Of a stretch of 64,000 bases of DNA, positions 8,949 through 17,498 are shown one piece after another. The translations under genes were made by a program, and so were the position numbers. The stretch's first letter is position 1. Every line of letters starts with the position of its first letter. The notes beneath the pieces are model-generated. The model did not search any database. It was not told where the DNA came from and was given only the letters and a program-made list of their open reading frames with translations. Source of the DNA: Nitrospinaceae bacterium (GTDB lineage: Bacteria > Nitrospinota > Nitrospinia > Nitrospinales > Nitrospinaceae); NCBI GenBank assembly GCA_028278405.1, contig JANQEK010000022.1, forward strand, positions 118,548-182,547. Reading direction: 5' to 3'.

Positions 8949-9512
8949 ATGAGTTTTTTCAAGCTAACCATCGCCGAAGACAAGGTGGAAAAACAGACTG
9001 AGGGTTATCAAAACCTGATGTCCATACTATATGCTTTTATCATCGCTTTCGCTGTGACGCTTATGAGCGGCTTGTGGTACCACCTGGTTCCCCGGGAAAT
9101 AAACTGGAATGCTTCACAAACTATTTTAGTTTTGCACCTGGGAGGCGGCTTGATTTCTCTTATTCTGTTTGTGGTTTACTTTTTCTTACATCAAAAAGAC
9201 AAGGAACAACCCTGGTGGTGGCTGCTGACTCCGTGGAAACTCAAAAAAGAAGCGGACGAAGAATCCCAGCATTTTCGGCAACGGCAGTTGGGACACGTAC
9301 TGACATGGATTCTCCTGATCATCTATGGTACGGGAATTGGAATGGCCTTGCCGGGATTACTTTTCTATACAGGGAAAGTCTGGATGCAGGGTTATTACAC
9401 CACACAGATCCTGGGTGGTTTCCATTTCTGGGTTAGCGTGGTTTTGGTTCCAGTGATTTTTATTCATATGCTTTGGCTTGTCAGGAAGGGGGGGTTAAAT
9501 AATGAAAATTAA
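8949..9512 (+). CDS. Four-helix membrane cytochrome b-type protein
   Basis: 187 residues behind a near-perfect ribosome site (AAGGAGG at 8936-8942). Four membrane helices are visible at about 25-46, 60-80, 117-143 and 156-180. Histidines lie in or at the ends of these helices (WYHLVP, LVLHLGGG, QLGHVLTW, GGFHFW, FIHMLW), as expected for haem b ligands in small cytochrome b561/NapC-partner type proteins. Its 3' end overlaps the pentaheme cytochrome gene by 11 bases, so the two probably form one complex that moves electrons between the quinone pool and the periplasmic cytochrome. The haem count and direction of flow are inferred. Confidence 0.75.
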   Translation: MSFFKLTIAEDKVEKQTEGYQNLMSILYAFIIAFAVTLMSGLWYHLVPREINWNASQTILVLHLGGGLISLILFVVYFFLHQKDKEQPWWWLLTPWKLKKEADEESQHFRQRQLGHVLTWILLIIYGTGIGMALPGLLFYTGKVWMQGYYTTQILGGFHFWVSVVLVPVIFIHMLWLVRKGGLNNEN

Positions 9513-11112
9513 TCTAACGGTAACCCGTCCAGTATTACGTCTGGTTGTGGTTTCTGTCTTGGCTATCGGGGTCTTCGTGGCTTTGACAGCATACACACCT
9601 TGGAAAAAAAATACGGGTATCGATGTAGCGAAAGACTTGACTAACTATTCGATGCCTTGGACCAATAACAGCCCCTTCTATCCATCGGAATGGAAAATCG
9701 AAGGAGACAAATTAATCGACTGGCGTGGGGTTCCCTCTGCCACATTTTGTGCTGAATGCCACGAAAAAGAGTATAAGGAATGGGCCTCTTCCATTCATGC
9801 AATCACCGGTCCAGATGTTCTCTATGAAAATACTATCACCAAGAACGAACTCGGAAGTAAATACGGTGGGGAGTTGACCACTGAAAAGGTACGTTGGTGC
9901 GACGGATGCCATGAACCTCTCGCGATTCTTGCGGGAGAGGGTACACCGCTTCCCGTGGTTGGACCCAATGAAGCATTGGAGGAAGGAGCCAGCTGCGTTA
10001 TTTGCCATACGGCGATAGAATCCCGTCCGTTGATCGGTAACGGTGCGCTGACTCTTAAATTCAATGAAATGCACCGATTTCTTGATCCTGCTCTGATCAT
10101 GGCAGCGCCGAAAGAGCATGCCAAAGCGATGCAGGCCAAATCTCACAATCCGTTAATGGGTAAGTCTGAATTGTGTGGAGCTTGCCACACTGAGATTCGG
10201 CCCACCCGAGTCAATGGAAGTTTTCCGATTCATTTGCAGGAAACCTTCGATGAGTGGCGTCTCAGTGATTACGCCGAGGAAGGCGTCCAGTGCCAGCATT
10301 GCCATATGAATCCTGATCCTGGAGAGTACGTGGCCGCCCTCAAGCGCGGGGAAAAACCCAAGCGGGTGGTTTCGCACCGCTTTGTAGGCAATAACTATGT
10401 GCTCACCATGGCTGAGCAATTGGGTAACAAAATCGCTGAGTTGCGCGGCGGCTGGGTTCCTGGGACCAATAAGTTCATTTCCAAAGAGGAATGGCTGGAG
10501 GATCTCAAGAAACAGCATGGTCTCATTATTAAGCTTCTCAAATCGGCTGCGGATATCAGAATCAAGCCCAAATCCGCAAATAACGATGAGGCCAAAATCG
10601 AGGTGGTCGTCACCAACAGTGGTGCAGGCCATTACCTGCCCACCGGTCCACTGGATCAGCGACATATGTGGATTGAGGTCATCGTCAAGGATGCCCAGGG
10701 CAAAATGATCTATAACAATGGCTGGTTTGATGAAAAGAAGGGGGTTATTGATCCGAAAGCGGCTTTATACATTAAGCATCTGTATCAGGATGACGGCAAG
10801 ATTGATCCCCGGCACATCTTGTTTGATATTAAGTCAGTCGACTATGCCCGCCACCCGATTCGTCCCAAGGAGAGTGATTTCGTTCCTTACACGATTCCAT
10901 TGCCCAAGGGCGTCAAGGGACCGTTGAAGGTGGAAGCGAAACTGTGGTATCGGCTGGCCTTGCAAGACTTGTTGGAAAATACAGCCGAGTATCAGGATCC
11001 AGCTCTGTCCTTTGATATTTTGAAGTTCATTGTTCCCCGGGTTTTGATGGTTGAAACCAGCACCGATCTTGAACTTCATATGAAAACAGCCAGCTTGAAA
11101 GGAATGAAGTGA
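9502..11112 (+). CDS. Membrane-anchored pentaheme cytochrome c (cytochrome c554-like)
   Basis: 536 residues with an N-terminal membrane anchor (about 12-32). Five CxxCH haem c sites are visible: C83-H87, C133-H137, C165-H169, C225-H229 and C264-H268. The first is followed by YKEWASSIHA, a pattern common in cytochrome c554-like multihaem proteins where the later His is a distal ligand. The C-terminal 250 residues have no haem motif and look beta-rich. It overlaps the cytochrome b gene and is followed one base later by a pseudopilin gene. The likely role is periplasmic electron transfer, with the b-type protein as quinone-side partner. Confidence 0.85.
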   Translation: MKINLTVTRPVLRLVVVSVLAIGVFVALTAYTPWKKNTGIDVAKDLTNYSMPWTNNSPFYPSEWKIEGDKLIDWRGVPSATFCAECHEKEYKEWASSIHAITGPDVLYENTITKNELGSKYGGELTTEKVRWCDGCHEPLAILAGEGTPLPVVGPNEALEEGASCVICHTAIESRPLIGNGALTLKFNEMHRFLDPALIMAAPKEHAKAMQAKSHNPLMGKSELCGACHTEIRPTRVNGSFPIHLQETFDEWRLSDYAEEGVQCQHCHMNPDPGEYVAALKRGEKPKRVVSHRFVGNNYVLTMAEQLGNKIAELRGGWVPGTNKFISKEEWLEDLKKQHGLIIKLLKSAADIRIKPKSANNDEAKIEVVVTNSGAGHYLPTGPLDQRHMWIEVIVKDAQGKMIYNNGWFDEKKGVIDPKAALYIKHLYQDDGKIDPRHILFDIKSVDYARHPIRPKESDFVPYTIPLPKGVKGPLKVEAKLWYRLALQDLLENTAEYQDPALSFDILKFIVPRVLMVETSTDLELHMKTASLKGMK

Positions 11113-11113
11113 T

Positions 11114-11635
11114 ATGATTCATTTTAAAAATATACAAATAAGTAATTCATCCAGCGATGCGGGGTTCAGTTTCGTCGAAGTGATGGTCAGCCTGGTCTTC
11201 CTAGTGATCTTAGGTGGATTGTTTGCCCGGTTTACCATGGACATGGAGAGCCCTGAGGAGAAAAACATTCGTAAAGCCAGAGAAGGGGTGATGTTGCTCA
11301 AGAGCGCCTTGGGGGCTTACGTGTTTGACTTGCAGAAGCGTCCTCCCTCCAAATCGGAGGGAGGTTTGCAGGCCCTGGTAAAAACGGAGTATCTGGAAGC
11401 AGTCCCAAAAGATCCTTGGGGTAACGTGTACCAGTACAACATTCCTGCGGTTTACAGTGGACGCAGTTACGATCTCTATTCTCTTGGCCCGGACGGCAAG
11501 GAAAGCGAGGACGATATCGCTGATTGGAACCTTTATGGAGAAGTTTATCGGGGCACCAGCCGAATCGCCAGAAAACGAGACCGGGCCTTGAGCAAATACG
11601 ATCCGAAGGTTGAAAAAAGTTCAAGTGATCAATGA
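11114..11635 (+). CDS. GspG-type major pseudopilin
   Basis: 173 residues. The prepilin peptidase site is DAG/FSFVEVMV with Glu at +5, followed by a hydrophobic helix. The C-terminal globular part carries the GspG signature: RPPSKSEGGLQALV, then VPKDPWGNVYQYNIP and YDLYSLGPDGKESEDDIADWN, which includes the calcium-binding loop of GspG. These proteins polymerise into the type II secretion pseudopilus. It starts one base after the pentaheme cytochrome stop, with no other gsp gene beside it, which is odd placement. A secretin gene lies at the left edge of the window, about 10 kb away. Confidence 0.88.
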   Translation: MIHFKNIQISNSSSDAGFSFVEVMVSLVFLVILGGLFARFTMDMESPEEKNIRKAREGVMLLKSALGAYVFDLQKRPPSKSEGGLQALVKTEYLEAVPKDPWGNVYQYNIPAVYSGRSYDLYSLGPDGKESEDDIADWNLYGEVYRGTSRIARKRDRALSKYDPKVEKSSSDQ

Positions 11636-11673
11636 TTGAATTGGTTTTCAGAAACGTTTTGGAAGACAGTTGA

Positions 11674-12738
11674 ATGGACCATAAGGTTGCAATCGTCTCC
11701 GAAAAAATTACTTTTGAAGTACAGGAAGATGAATCCATCGTGGATGGTGCGCTGCGAAAGGGAATTGGCCTTCCCTACAGTTGCCGCAATGGTCAGTGTG
11801 GAACCTGTAAAGCAAAAGTACAAAAGGGGACATGGAAATATCTGCACGATTTTTCGCCCGATATTTTGACTCGATTTGAAATCGACCAAGGGATGGTGGT
11901 TCTCTGCAAAGCAGCGCCTTTAGAGGCGCTCCAAATTGAATTTGATCATCCTTTGGAAGAGCGCATCGAACCCAGAGTTCTGAAAGCGAAAATCGAGCAG
12001 ATCGAGCCGGTGGCATCTGATGTAATTCATCTGACACTGCGCCTGCCGGAAGGGGAGTCATTGCCCTTCCGGCCGGGCCATTACGTCGACTTTCTTCTGG
12101 AGGAAAACCACAGGCGATCTTTCTCACTTGCATCGCTGCCCAGTCAAGACAGCACGCTGGAGTTTCATATCAGGAAAATTCCAGGCGGGTACTTTAGTGA
12201 ACGTTTGTTTACTGATTTTCAAACGGGCGATGAAATCCGTTTTGAGGGACCACTGGGCTCATTCCGCTTAAATGATCGGACTACACGACCAATGATCTTT
12301 GTCGCGGGCGGAACGGGATTTGCTCCCATCAAGCCCATGCTTGAACGGATCCTTGTCAATCGAAAAACAGAACCTGTCTGGTTTTACTGGGGAGTCCGAA
12401 ATCCTGATTCTCTTTATATGGATGAATTGGTCAAACAATGGGAAAACCAATATGAGGGTTTTCATTATATTCCCGTGGTTTCTGAGCCGGACAAAAAGTG
12501 GATGGGGAAAACGGGTCCAGTTCACAACGTCGTGGTTCACAATCATTCAAATCTTTCAGGATTTGATATGTACATGGCGGGCCCTCCCGCGATGATCAAC
12601 GCAGCCCGAACGGTCTTTCTGGCACACCGTCTAATGGAGGACCGGCTATTTTGTGATACGTTTTTACCAGGCTATTCTTTACCAGAAAAAACAAAAAATC
12701 TTCTCGTATCACGCATCCGACGTATATTCCAAATGTAA
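11674..12738 (+). CDS. 2Fe-2S ferredoxin-FAD-NAD(P)H oxidoreductase (AscD/phenol hydroxylase reductase type)
   Basis: 354 residues. The N-terminal plant-type ferredoxin domain has C37-x4-C42-x2-C45 and C78. Next comes an FAD domain with the RSFSLAS motif and a GGYFSERLF loop, then a nucleotide domain with VAGGTGFAPIKPML and a MYMAGPP segment near the end. This domain order is that of CDP-6-deoxy-glucoseen reductase and oxygenase reductase components, which pass NAD(P)H electrons through FAD to a 2Fe-2S centre and on to a partner. No oxygenase is adjacent; the gene follows the cytochrome/pseudopilin genes by 38 bases. The partner is unknown. Confidence 0.9.
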   Translation: MDHKVAIVSEKITFEVQEDESIVDGALRKGIGLPYSCRNGQCGTCKAKVQKGTWKYLHDFSPDILTRFEIDQGMVVLCKAAPLEALQIEFDHPLEERIEPRVLKAKIEQIEPVASDVIHLTLRLPEGESLPFRPGHYVDFLLEENHRRSFSLASLPSQDSTLEFHIRKIPGGYFSERLFTDFQTGDEIRFEGPLGSFRLNDRTTRPMIFVAGGTGFAPIKPMLERILVNRKTEPVWFYWGVRNPDSLYMDELVKQWENQYEGFHYIPVVSEPDKKWMGKTGPVHNVVVHNHSNLSGFDMYMAGPPAMINAARTVFLAHRLMEDRLFCDTFLPGYSLPEKTKNLLVSRIRRIFQM

Positions 12739-12987
12739 TTTGGTTTGAAATCTTTTTGGACCCTTCATTTTTGAAGCATCTCAAGACCATGACCCCATTC
12801 CCCTTTGTTTTACAATGGGTTACGAGATTGACTCGAGTGTCCTTGGGGTTACCTGATTTCTCAAATTGTTAAAATCATTTGCATGGTAAACCCCGTTGTT
12901 CCGAATCTTCATCCAGCCAAGGATTGCAAACGTTACCGGTTTTTTCATATCATATACATTCCTGCCATCCTTTTGTCGGATTGATGC

Positions 12988-14079
12988 GTGCAAAATAAGT
13001 TCTCCCGTTTAAAATCAGCCTGGAGCAAGGATCATCCGTTTCTGGATGGATCGATGATTTCAAGGAGCACGCCTTGTAGTTTTTGCCGATCGGAAGCCGG
13101 ATTCAAGATTGGGGAAGTGGCCTATTGGGATATTGCGGAAGCCAACGTCGTACAATGCGAAAAATGTCGGCAAATGCAATTGGACCCGATGTTCACAGAA
13201 GACGAGGTCGTCGCGGGGTGCATAGCCAGCCATGCACATGAAAAACAGAAACTCCCTCCTCGCTGGTTTATCAAAAACAACAAACGTCATTTTCGCGCCG
13301 GGGTGCGGTTTGCGGCTTACCTTAAGTCCAAGGGAATTCATCCCCGCCGTGTCATGGAGATGGGACCGGGTGAAGGTTATTTCAGTCGGGCTTTAGCCAC
13401 AATGATTCCTGGACTGGAAGTGGTTTGCGTGGATGCGGACGAACAAGTCGCCATCGAATTAAAAAGAGATCATGGTTTTGAAACCCATGTCGGTCTGGTA
13501 GAGGATTTGAGTTCCGTGCCTGATAATGAATTCGATTTGATCATCGGTCGAGACTTTCTGGAGCATGTCATAGATCCCGCCCGGGTAATTCAAAATTGCC
13601 ACCGCCTGCTTAAAACCGGTGGCCATCTTTACATATTGACACCTAACGGTTATCAGGATGTCTGGCACATTTATTTGAGGTGGAAACTGTACTCAGACAA
13701 GACGGACCTCTTCGGCAACCACCTGAACTATTTTGACGGAGCAGCACTGGTGGAGTATTTAAAACAGTCCGGCTTGACACCTGTGGACTGCCATCAGGAA
13801 GGAGCCAAAACTTTTAGACGTGGCGCCGGATGGTCATTTGACCCCAGGCATGCAGGTCCTCCTCCGAAGCGTCTTCCCCATCGCGATTATTTTTTTGAAC
13901 CTGGAAACGATCAGCCCGTTTCAGTGGAGGACGTGTTGCCTTCTCCGGTTTGGCTGGATAATGCTTTTTTCAGGAAACTTCTCTCCCTCCGTTACACTTT
14001 GGGCCACTTACCCAGTCTGGAATTTTCTATCAACCGACAAGTCGGACATTATATTTCATGTTTGAACCAGAAAACGTGA
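12988..14079 (+). CDS. SAM-dependent methyltransferase with N-terminal zinc finger
   Basis: 363 residues from a GTG start; an ATG 66 bases downstream (MISRSTP) is also possible. An N-terminal zinc ribbon (CSFCRS ... CEKCRQ) precedes a class I methyltransferase domain. The SAM-binding glycine motif is EMGPGEGYFS (about 128-137), the acidic residue follows in VCVDAD, and FDLIIGRDFLEHV and LLKTGGHLYILTPN are the usual later motifs. Proteins of this shape often methylate sugars or lipids. It stands alone, with 250 bp of non-coding sequence before it. The substrate cannot be told. Confidence 0.8.
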   Translation: MQNKFSRLKSAWSKDHPFLDGSMISRSTPCSFCRSEAGFKIGEVAYWDIAEANVVQCEKCRQMQLDPMFTEDEVVAGCIASHAHEKQKLPPRWFIKNNKRHFRAGVRFAAYLKSKGIHPRRVMEMGPGEGYFSRALATMIPGLEVVCVDADEQVAIELKRDHGFETHVGLVEDLSSVPDNEFDLIIGRDFLEHVIDPARVIQNCHRLLKTGGHLYILTPNGYQDVWHIYLRWKLYSDKTDLFGNHLNYFDGAALVEYLKQSGLTPVDCHQEGAKTFRRGAGWSFDPRHAGPPPKRLPHRDYFFEPGNDQPVSVEDVLPSPVWLDNAFFRKLLSLRYTLGHLPSLEFSINRQVGHYISCLNQKT

Positions 14080-14198
14080 TGCTGGAAGACAAAAATATGC
14101 CCCGAGATGACCCCATCCCCTCATACACCAACGGGGCTTGAATTACGCCCTCCTTTCAGGTAATCTTCCTGTTTCCAATCCCTAACTATTGAAGAACA

Positions 14199-15605
14199 AT
14201 GCTGAAAACAACACTGATCGGGCATGCCAGCCTGCTCATCCAATCGCGGGAAACGACCATTCTGACCGACCCCGTGTGGTTCGATTACCTGTGGGAAGAG
14301 ATCAATGTACTTTGCCCCCGCACGGAACTGAACAAAGACACCCTGCCTCCCGTCGACGTTCTGTTTCTGTCGCACCGGCACCAGGACCATTTTGATGTGC
14401 GCACCCTGGCCTATCTGAAGCGGAACAACCGCATCCTCAAACCCGATGTTCGTATCATGGCGCCCAACGACGACATCCTGTTGGAGGTGCTCAAGGAGCT
14501 GGAATTTGAAAACGTCGAGATTCTCGCCGATTTTGAACCCATCCAGGTAAAGGATGTCACCATCACCCCTACCCCCTCGCTCAATCAGGCGAGCACGTCT
14601 CAGGATTATTTTCCGGAGCACGGTCTGTTGGTAAACGACGGCGAGGTTACCGCGTGGAACCAGGTGGACACCATCGTAAGCCCTGAAATTATCGATCATA
14701 TTGGGAAGCAATACGGCGGAGTGGATTTTGCACATTCCCGGTTTCTACCCTTGCTGGAAGGAAATTTCACTTACCACAAACCGGTGCAACTGCCATTCGA
14801 CGAGTATTGTTCGTTCCTGAACGCCATGCGTGCACTGTCTCCACGGTTTGTGGTGCCCGGTTCAGCGGCCTTTCGTTACCGGGACGAATTCGCCTTTATG
14901 AACCACTACACATTCCCCACCACTCAAGAGCAGTTCTTGAGCGATCTTTCTGAATTTTGTCCTGAGATTCAAAGCAGTCCCTTCTTGTCCGGAGATGTGG
15001 CCCATATCACTGCCGACAAAATCCACGTGGAATCCCAAGGCTCGGATTTCGTACGAACGGTTGAAGACGACAGCTACCGTGTCGCGTTCAAACCGGTGCT
15101 GGAGGTATCCCCCATTCGAACCCAAACCAGCGATCCGGCGCAACACGAACAGGAAATGAGTGTGATCCGGGATTTTATTGACAACCGGTTTTTGGATCGG
15201 ATTAAAGAAAGCGAGATATTGCCGGGATGGCAGCACTGGAAGATGATGTACCAGTTGGAAGTGTTCGGTCAGGAGGGTTCAGAAGTCTGGAGCATTGATT
15301 TCAGCCAACCCGAATTTCGCATTCAAAAAGGGGATCTGGGAAAAATCAACTTATACGAGGGAATTGCTTCTTCAGAGCTTTACGCGTTGATCCAAAAAAC
15401 AACTTCCTGGGATTACGTCGCCCTGTGCGGCAACTATCGGACCTTCAACAATATCTATCGCATCACGAACGGCAGTCTGGAGTATTTTCCGTCCGAGAAA
15501 ATCAACCAGGCTTTGGAGCCCCTTATGGACACTTTTCCCGCAGATTTAACCATGGACCGGGAAAAATACCTGAAAGACGTGAGGCGGTGGAAGGAGAAGG
15601 CTTGA
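14199..15605 (+). CDS. Metallo-beta-lactamase-fold hydrolase, UlaG-like, with C-terminal extension
   Basis: 468 residues. The N-terminal half begins with HASLLIQSRETTILTDPVWF, typical of UlaG/NAPE-PLD type MBL-fold proteins, and has the metal motif SHRHQDHFD (HxHxDH) near residue 58. The C-terminal ~230 residues are a separate region without a motif I recognise; it resembles the extension of MBL proteins that act on amidated or lipid substrates, but this is uncertain. Codon use is GC-richer than the preceding methyltransferase gene. The gene appears monocistronic, with a hairpin downstream at 15736-15755. Confidence 0.78.
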   Translation: MLKTTLIGHASLLIQSRETTILTDPVWFDYLWEEINVLCPRTELNKDTLPPVDVLFLSHRHQDHFDVRTLAYLKRNNRILKPDVRIMAPNDDILLEVLKELEFENVEILADFEPIQVKDVTITPTPSLNQASTSQDYFPEHGLLVNDGEVTAWNQVDTIVSPEIIDHIGKQYGGVDFAHSRFLPLLEGNFTYHKPVQLPFDEYCSFLNAMRALSPRFVVPGSAAFRYRDEFAFMNHYTFPTTQEQFLSDLSEFCPEIQSSPFLSGDVAHITADKIHVESQGSDFVRTVEDDSYRVAFKPVLEVSPIRTQTSDPAQHEQEMSVIRDFIDNRFLDRIKESEILPGWQHWKMMYQLEVFGQEGSEVWSIDFSQPEFRIQKGDLGKINLYEGIASSELYALIQKTTSWDYVALCGNYRTFNNIYRITNGSLEYFPSEKINQALEPLMDTFPADLTMDREKYLKDVRRWKEKA

Positions 15606-15735
15606 GCAGGCGAAATAGGGATCGATTGTATTAAGAAATAGGAGTTTCAAAAAGCCTTCTATTTGTAATTTTTCCTTCCAGCAAGCTCCACAAACAGCCC
15701 CTCCCAAGGGAGGAACTATGAAAGTGGAAGCAGGA

Positions 15736-15755
15736 ACCCGAAAATCGGGTCATTT
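15736..15755 (+). terminator. Hairpin followed by T-run after the MBL gene
   Basis: ACCCGA (15736-15741) pairs with TCGGGT (15745-15750) across an AAA loop and is followed by CATTTTT. It would stop rightward transcription from the MBL gene. It also touches the stop codon of the convergent small membrane protein gene. The stem is short, so efficiency is uncertain. Confidence 0.45.
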
Positions 15756-15983
15756 TTGCCTTACTGGCCGGTTAAAAATCGCATAAACCAACCAAACGAC
15801 CAACAGACCTACCAGGCCTTGCGCTCCAAGATTAGAGATAACGGAAGCAATGCTGTTGATCACATTACCACTGAAAAAAGGAACAGAGCCGCCAAACAGA
15901 ATCTGAACGATAATAGCCAGACCCAGCAAAGCGATTCCTACATCAGTCGTAGTTTTAATCCACTTATTCATGTCGTTTAACAT
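15750..15983 (-). CDS. Small two-helix membrane protein, paralogue 1
   Basis: 77 residues, behind a good ribosome site (AAGGAG, 8 bases before ATG on the minus strand). A charged N-terminus (NKWIKTTTD) is followed by two hydrophobic segments (about 15-35 and 45-70) separated by a Gly/Pro/Ser turn, and a basic tail (NRPVRQK). It is clearly homologous to the 79-residue protein encoded 94 bp upstream: shared QILFG, VPF, LGAQGLVGL and YAIF.RP at matching positions. There is no signal peptidase site and no motif I can assign. Functions of this shape range from membrane scaffold to pore-forming peptide; none is supported specifically. Confidence 0.75.
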   Translation of the reverse strand: MLNDMNKWIKTTTDVGIALLGLAIIVQILFGGSVPFFSGNVINSIASVISNLGAQGLVGLLVVWLVYAIFNRPVRQK

Positions 15984-15998
15984 CTTCTTCTCCTTAAA

Positions 15999-16076
15999 AT
16001 TTTTAATTCAACAAAACCATAGTCCAACGTTGGTTCAAGGACTAATGTCAAATACTGCAAAAAATTTTACAGAAAA
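15999..16076. other. Intergenic hairpin between the two small membrane protein genes
   Basis: TAGTCC ... GGACTA flank the palindrome-like centre AACGTTGGTT in the 93-bp gap. The arms can form a stem of 6 pairs plus an inner 3-pair stem. It could be a processing site that separates the two messages, or a weak attenuator. No T-run follows on the minus strand. Confidence 0.3.
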
Positions 16077-16316
16077 CTACTTGGTCGTTGCCGGACGCGT
16101 GAAAATCGCATAGATCACACCGACAGCGGCCAATCCCACCAGACCTTGCGCACCCAACGCGGCAACGACATTGGTGATACTGCCGATCACGTCACCTCCA
16201 ATAAAGGGAACCACTTTCCCAAATAAAATTTGGAGGACGATGGCCAAAGCCACTAAAGCGACACCAGCTTCGGTCATCTTCTTGATCCATTTAACTACAT
16301 CGTTCAACCTGTCCAT
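16077..16316 (-). CDS. Small two-helix membrane protein, paralogue 2
   Basis: 79 residues with a strong ribosome site (AGGAG, 9 bases before the ATG on the minus strand). The layout equals that of the downstream paralogue: a charged amphipathic start (DVVKWIKKMTE), a hydrophobic helix, a VPFIGGDVIGS turn, a second helix containing LGAQGLVGL, and a short basic end. About half of the positions match. It lies first in the pair and directly behind a near-consensus sigma70 promoter, so it is probably strongly expressed. I do not recognise the family. Confidence 0.8.
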   Translation of the reverse strand: MDRLNDVVKWIKKMTEAGVALVALAIVLQILFGKVVPFIGGDVIGSITNVVAALGAQGLVGLAAVGVIYAIFTRPATTK

Positions 16317-16385
16317 CTTTTGTGTCTCCTATTCTGTTAAGCCCAGAAAATTCAATGTAAATCTATTATCTTTACACTAACTTAA

Positions 16386-16414
16386 ATTGTAAGAAGATTC
16401 TGGCAGGCTGTCAA
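16386..16414 (-). promoter_or_regulatory. Near-consensus sigma70 promoter for the small membrane protein pair
   Basis: On the minus strand TTGACA (16409-16414) is followed after exactly 17 bases by TACAAT (16386-16391). Transcription would start near 16379, leaving a leader of about 60 bases before the ATG at 16316. This is the strongest promoter match I found in the window. Confidence 0.7.
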
Positions 16415-16623
16415 TTATCGTATTAAAATCCACCGTTTAAGTTTCTACTCTGTCAACTGGATGAGTGACCTAATTATATTAAAATCAATAAATTAGGGCA
16501 GAACTGTGATTGGGATATTTTCCAAAAATTTTGTAAGAAAAAATTACTCTGAATGGGGTGGGTCAAGAGGTTTGGTCGTAAAAAATGACCGGGAAATGCT
16601 TCAACGGGGGTTGGAGAAAACGA
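16415..16623. other. AT-rich intergenic region, no gene seen
   Basis: Together with the promoter, the gap between the small membrane protein gene and the SleB-type hydrolase gene is about 307 bp. It is AT-rich and has no open frame of note, no RNA fold that I recognise and no clear terminator for the incoming minus-strand hydrolase gene. Confidence 0.5.
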
Positions 16624-17244
16624 CTAACGATAAAATATATGGCGTCCAATTCTTTTGATTCGTTTTTTTTGTTTGGCCCATCTCGGTTTGATCCGCGTGG
16701 CGTGGTAATACAACGCTCCCTTTAACTGAACCACTTCCGGATTTTCATAAACGGTTTCGGCGACCTTCCAGGCTTTCTTCCACTGCTTGCTTTTCGGTGA
16801 TGGCACCGAGTCAAACTCGGTCCAGGCGAAAGCGCCGACATAACGACGGCGTCGCTTGTCCCATCGTTGCTCGTATACCACTTCACAAATGCTATTGGGA
16901 AAACGGCTGGACTGGACGCGATTGAGGGTCACCTTGGCCACTGCCAATTTCCCTTTTTCGGGCTCACCACGGGCCTCATAATAAACGTTGCGCGCCAGAC
17001 AAGTTAGATCACGGTTGACCGCCTTGCCATCGACGGTGTTATACATCAGCAAACCTATCGTAGTAACCGCCAGACCCAGGGCACCAAAAACAAACCACAG
17101 CCCCCTATCGGTTAAAGACCAAAAGGCGGACATCCGTATCTTCATGTTGAGGCAGTGGTAGCGCGTCCTCAGCCAGAGATTTCCCACCCAGGCCCAAAGG
17201 CTTAACGATTTGATTTTGTAAATCCACTCTTTAAGCATGTTCAT
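16624..17244 (-). CDS. SleB-type cell wall hydrolase with membrane anchor
   Basis: 206 residues. A cytosolic basic N-terminus is followed by one membrane helix (about 50-70). The extracytoplasmic domain has the hydrolase_2 (SleB/CwlJ) pattern: CLARNVYYEARGEP with the catalytic Glu, then LAVAKVTLNRVQSSRFPNSICEVVYE and GALYYHA near the end. These enzymes cleave peptidoglycan glycan strands; in non-sporulating bacteria they serve wall turnover. The tail is rich in Lys/Arg. It is transcribed leftward alone. Confidence 0.85.
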   Translation of the reverse strand: MNMLKEWIYKIKSLSLWAWVGNLWLRTRYHCLNMKIRMSAFWSLTDRGLWFVFGALGLAVTTIGLLMYNTVDGKAVNRDLTCLARNVYYEARGEPEKGKLAVAKVTLNRVQSSRFPNSICEVVYEQRWDKRRRRYVGAFAWTEFDSVPSPKSKQWKKAWKVAETVYENPEVVQLKGALYYHATRIKPRWAKQKKRIKRIGRHIFYR

Positions 17245-17498
17245 AAGTATAGGGCAATTCTGAGCTCCAACTCCCGAATGACCCGCATCTGCAAGCTGAG
17301 GCCCTCCTATTGAATTGAAAAACCGCTGCCTGCGGCCATGCGAAAAAGTAGAAATTCGGTTGACAGGCAGATATGCTCCCTGATTCTCGATCTAAGTGTG
17401 AGCGGAATTCGGGTCATCTTCGCAATACTTTACACGCCCGATGTTTTTTGCCACAATGCGCCCTGCAAACCTATTTGCCTAATAGAGAGCGTAAAAGT

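Noticed and set aside
15750..16316. VirB2-like pilins or phage holins
   Set aside because: No long signal peptide as in VirB2, no neighbouring conjugation or lysis genes; only the two-helix shape is similar.
17360..17390. Possible sigma70 promoter before the ACT-domain gene
   Set aside because: TTGACA is present, but no acceptable -10 occurs at 16-18 bases.
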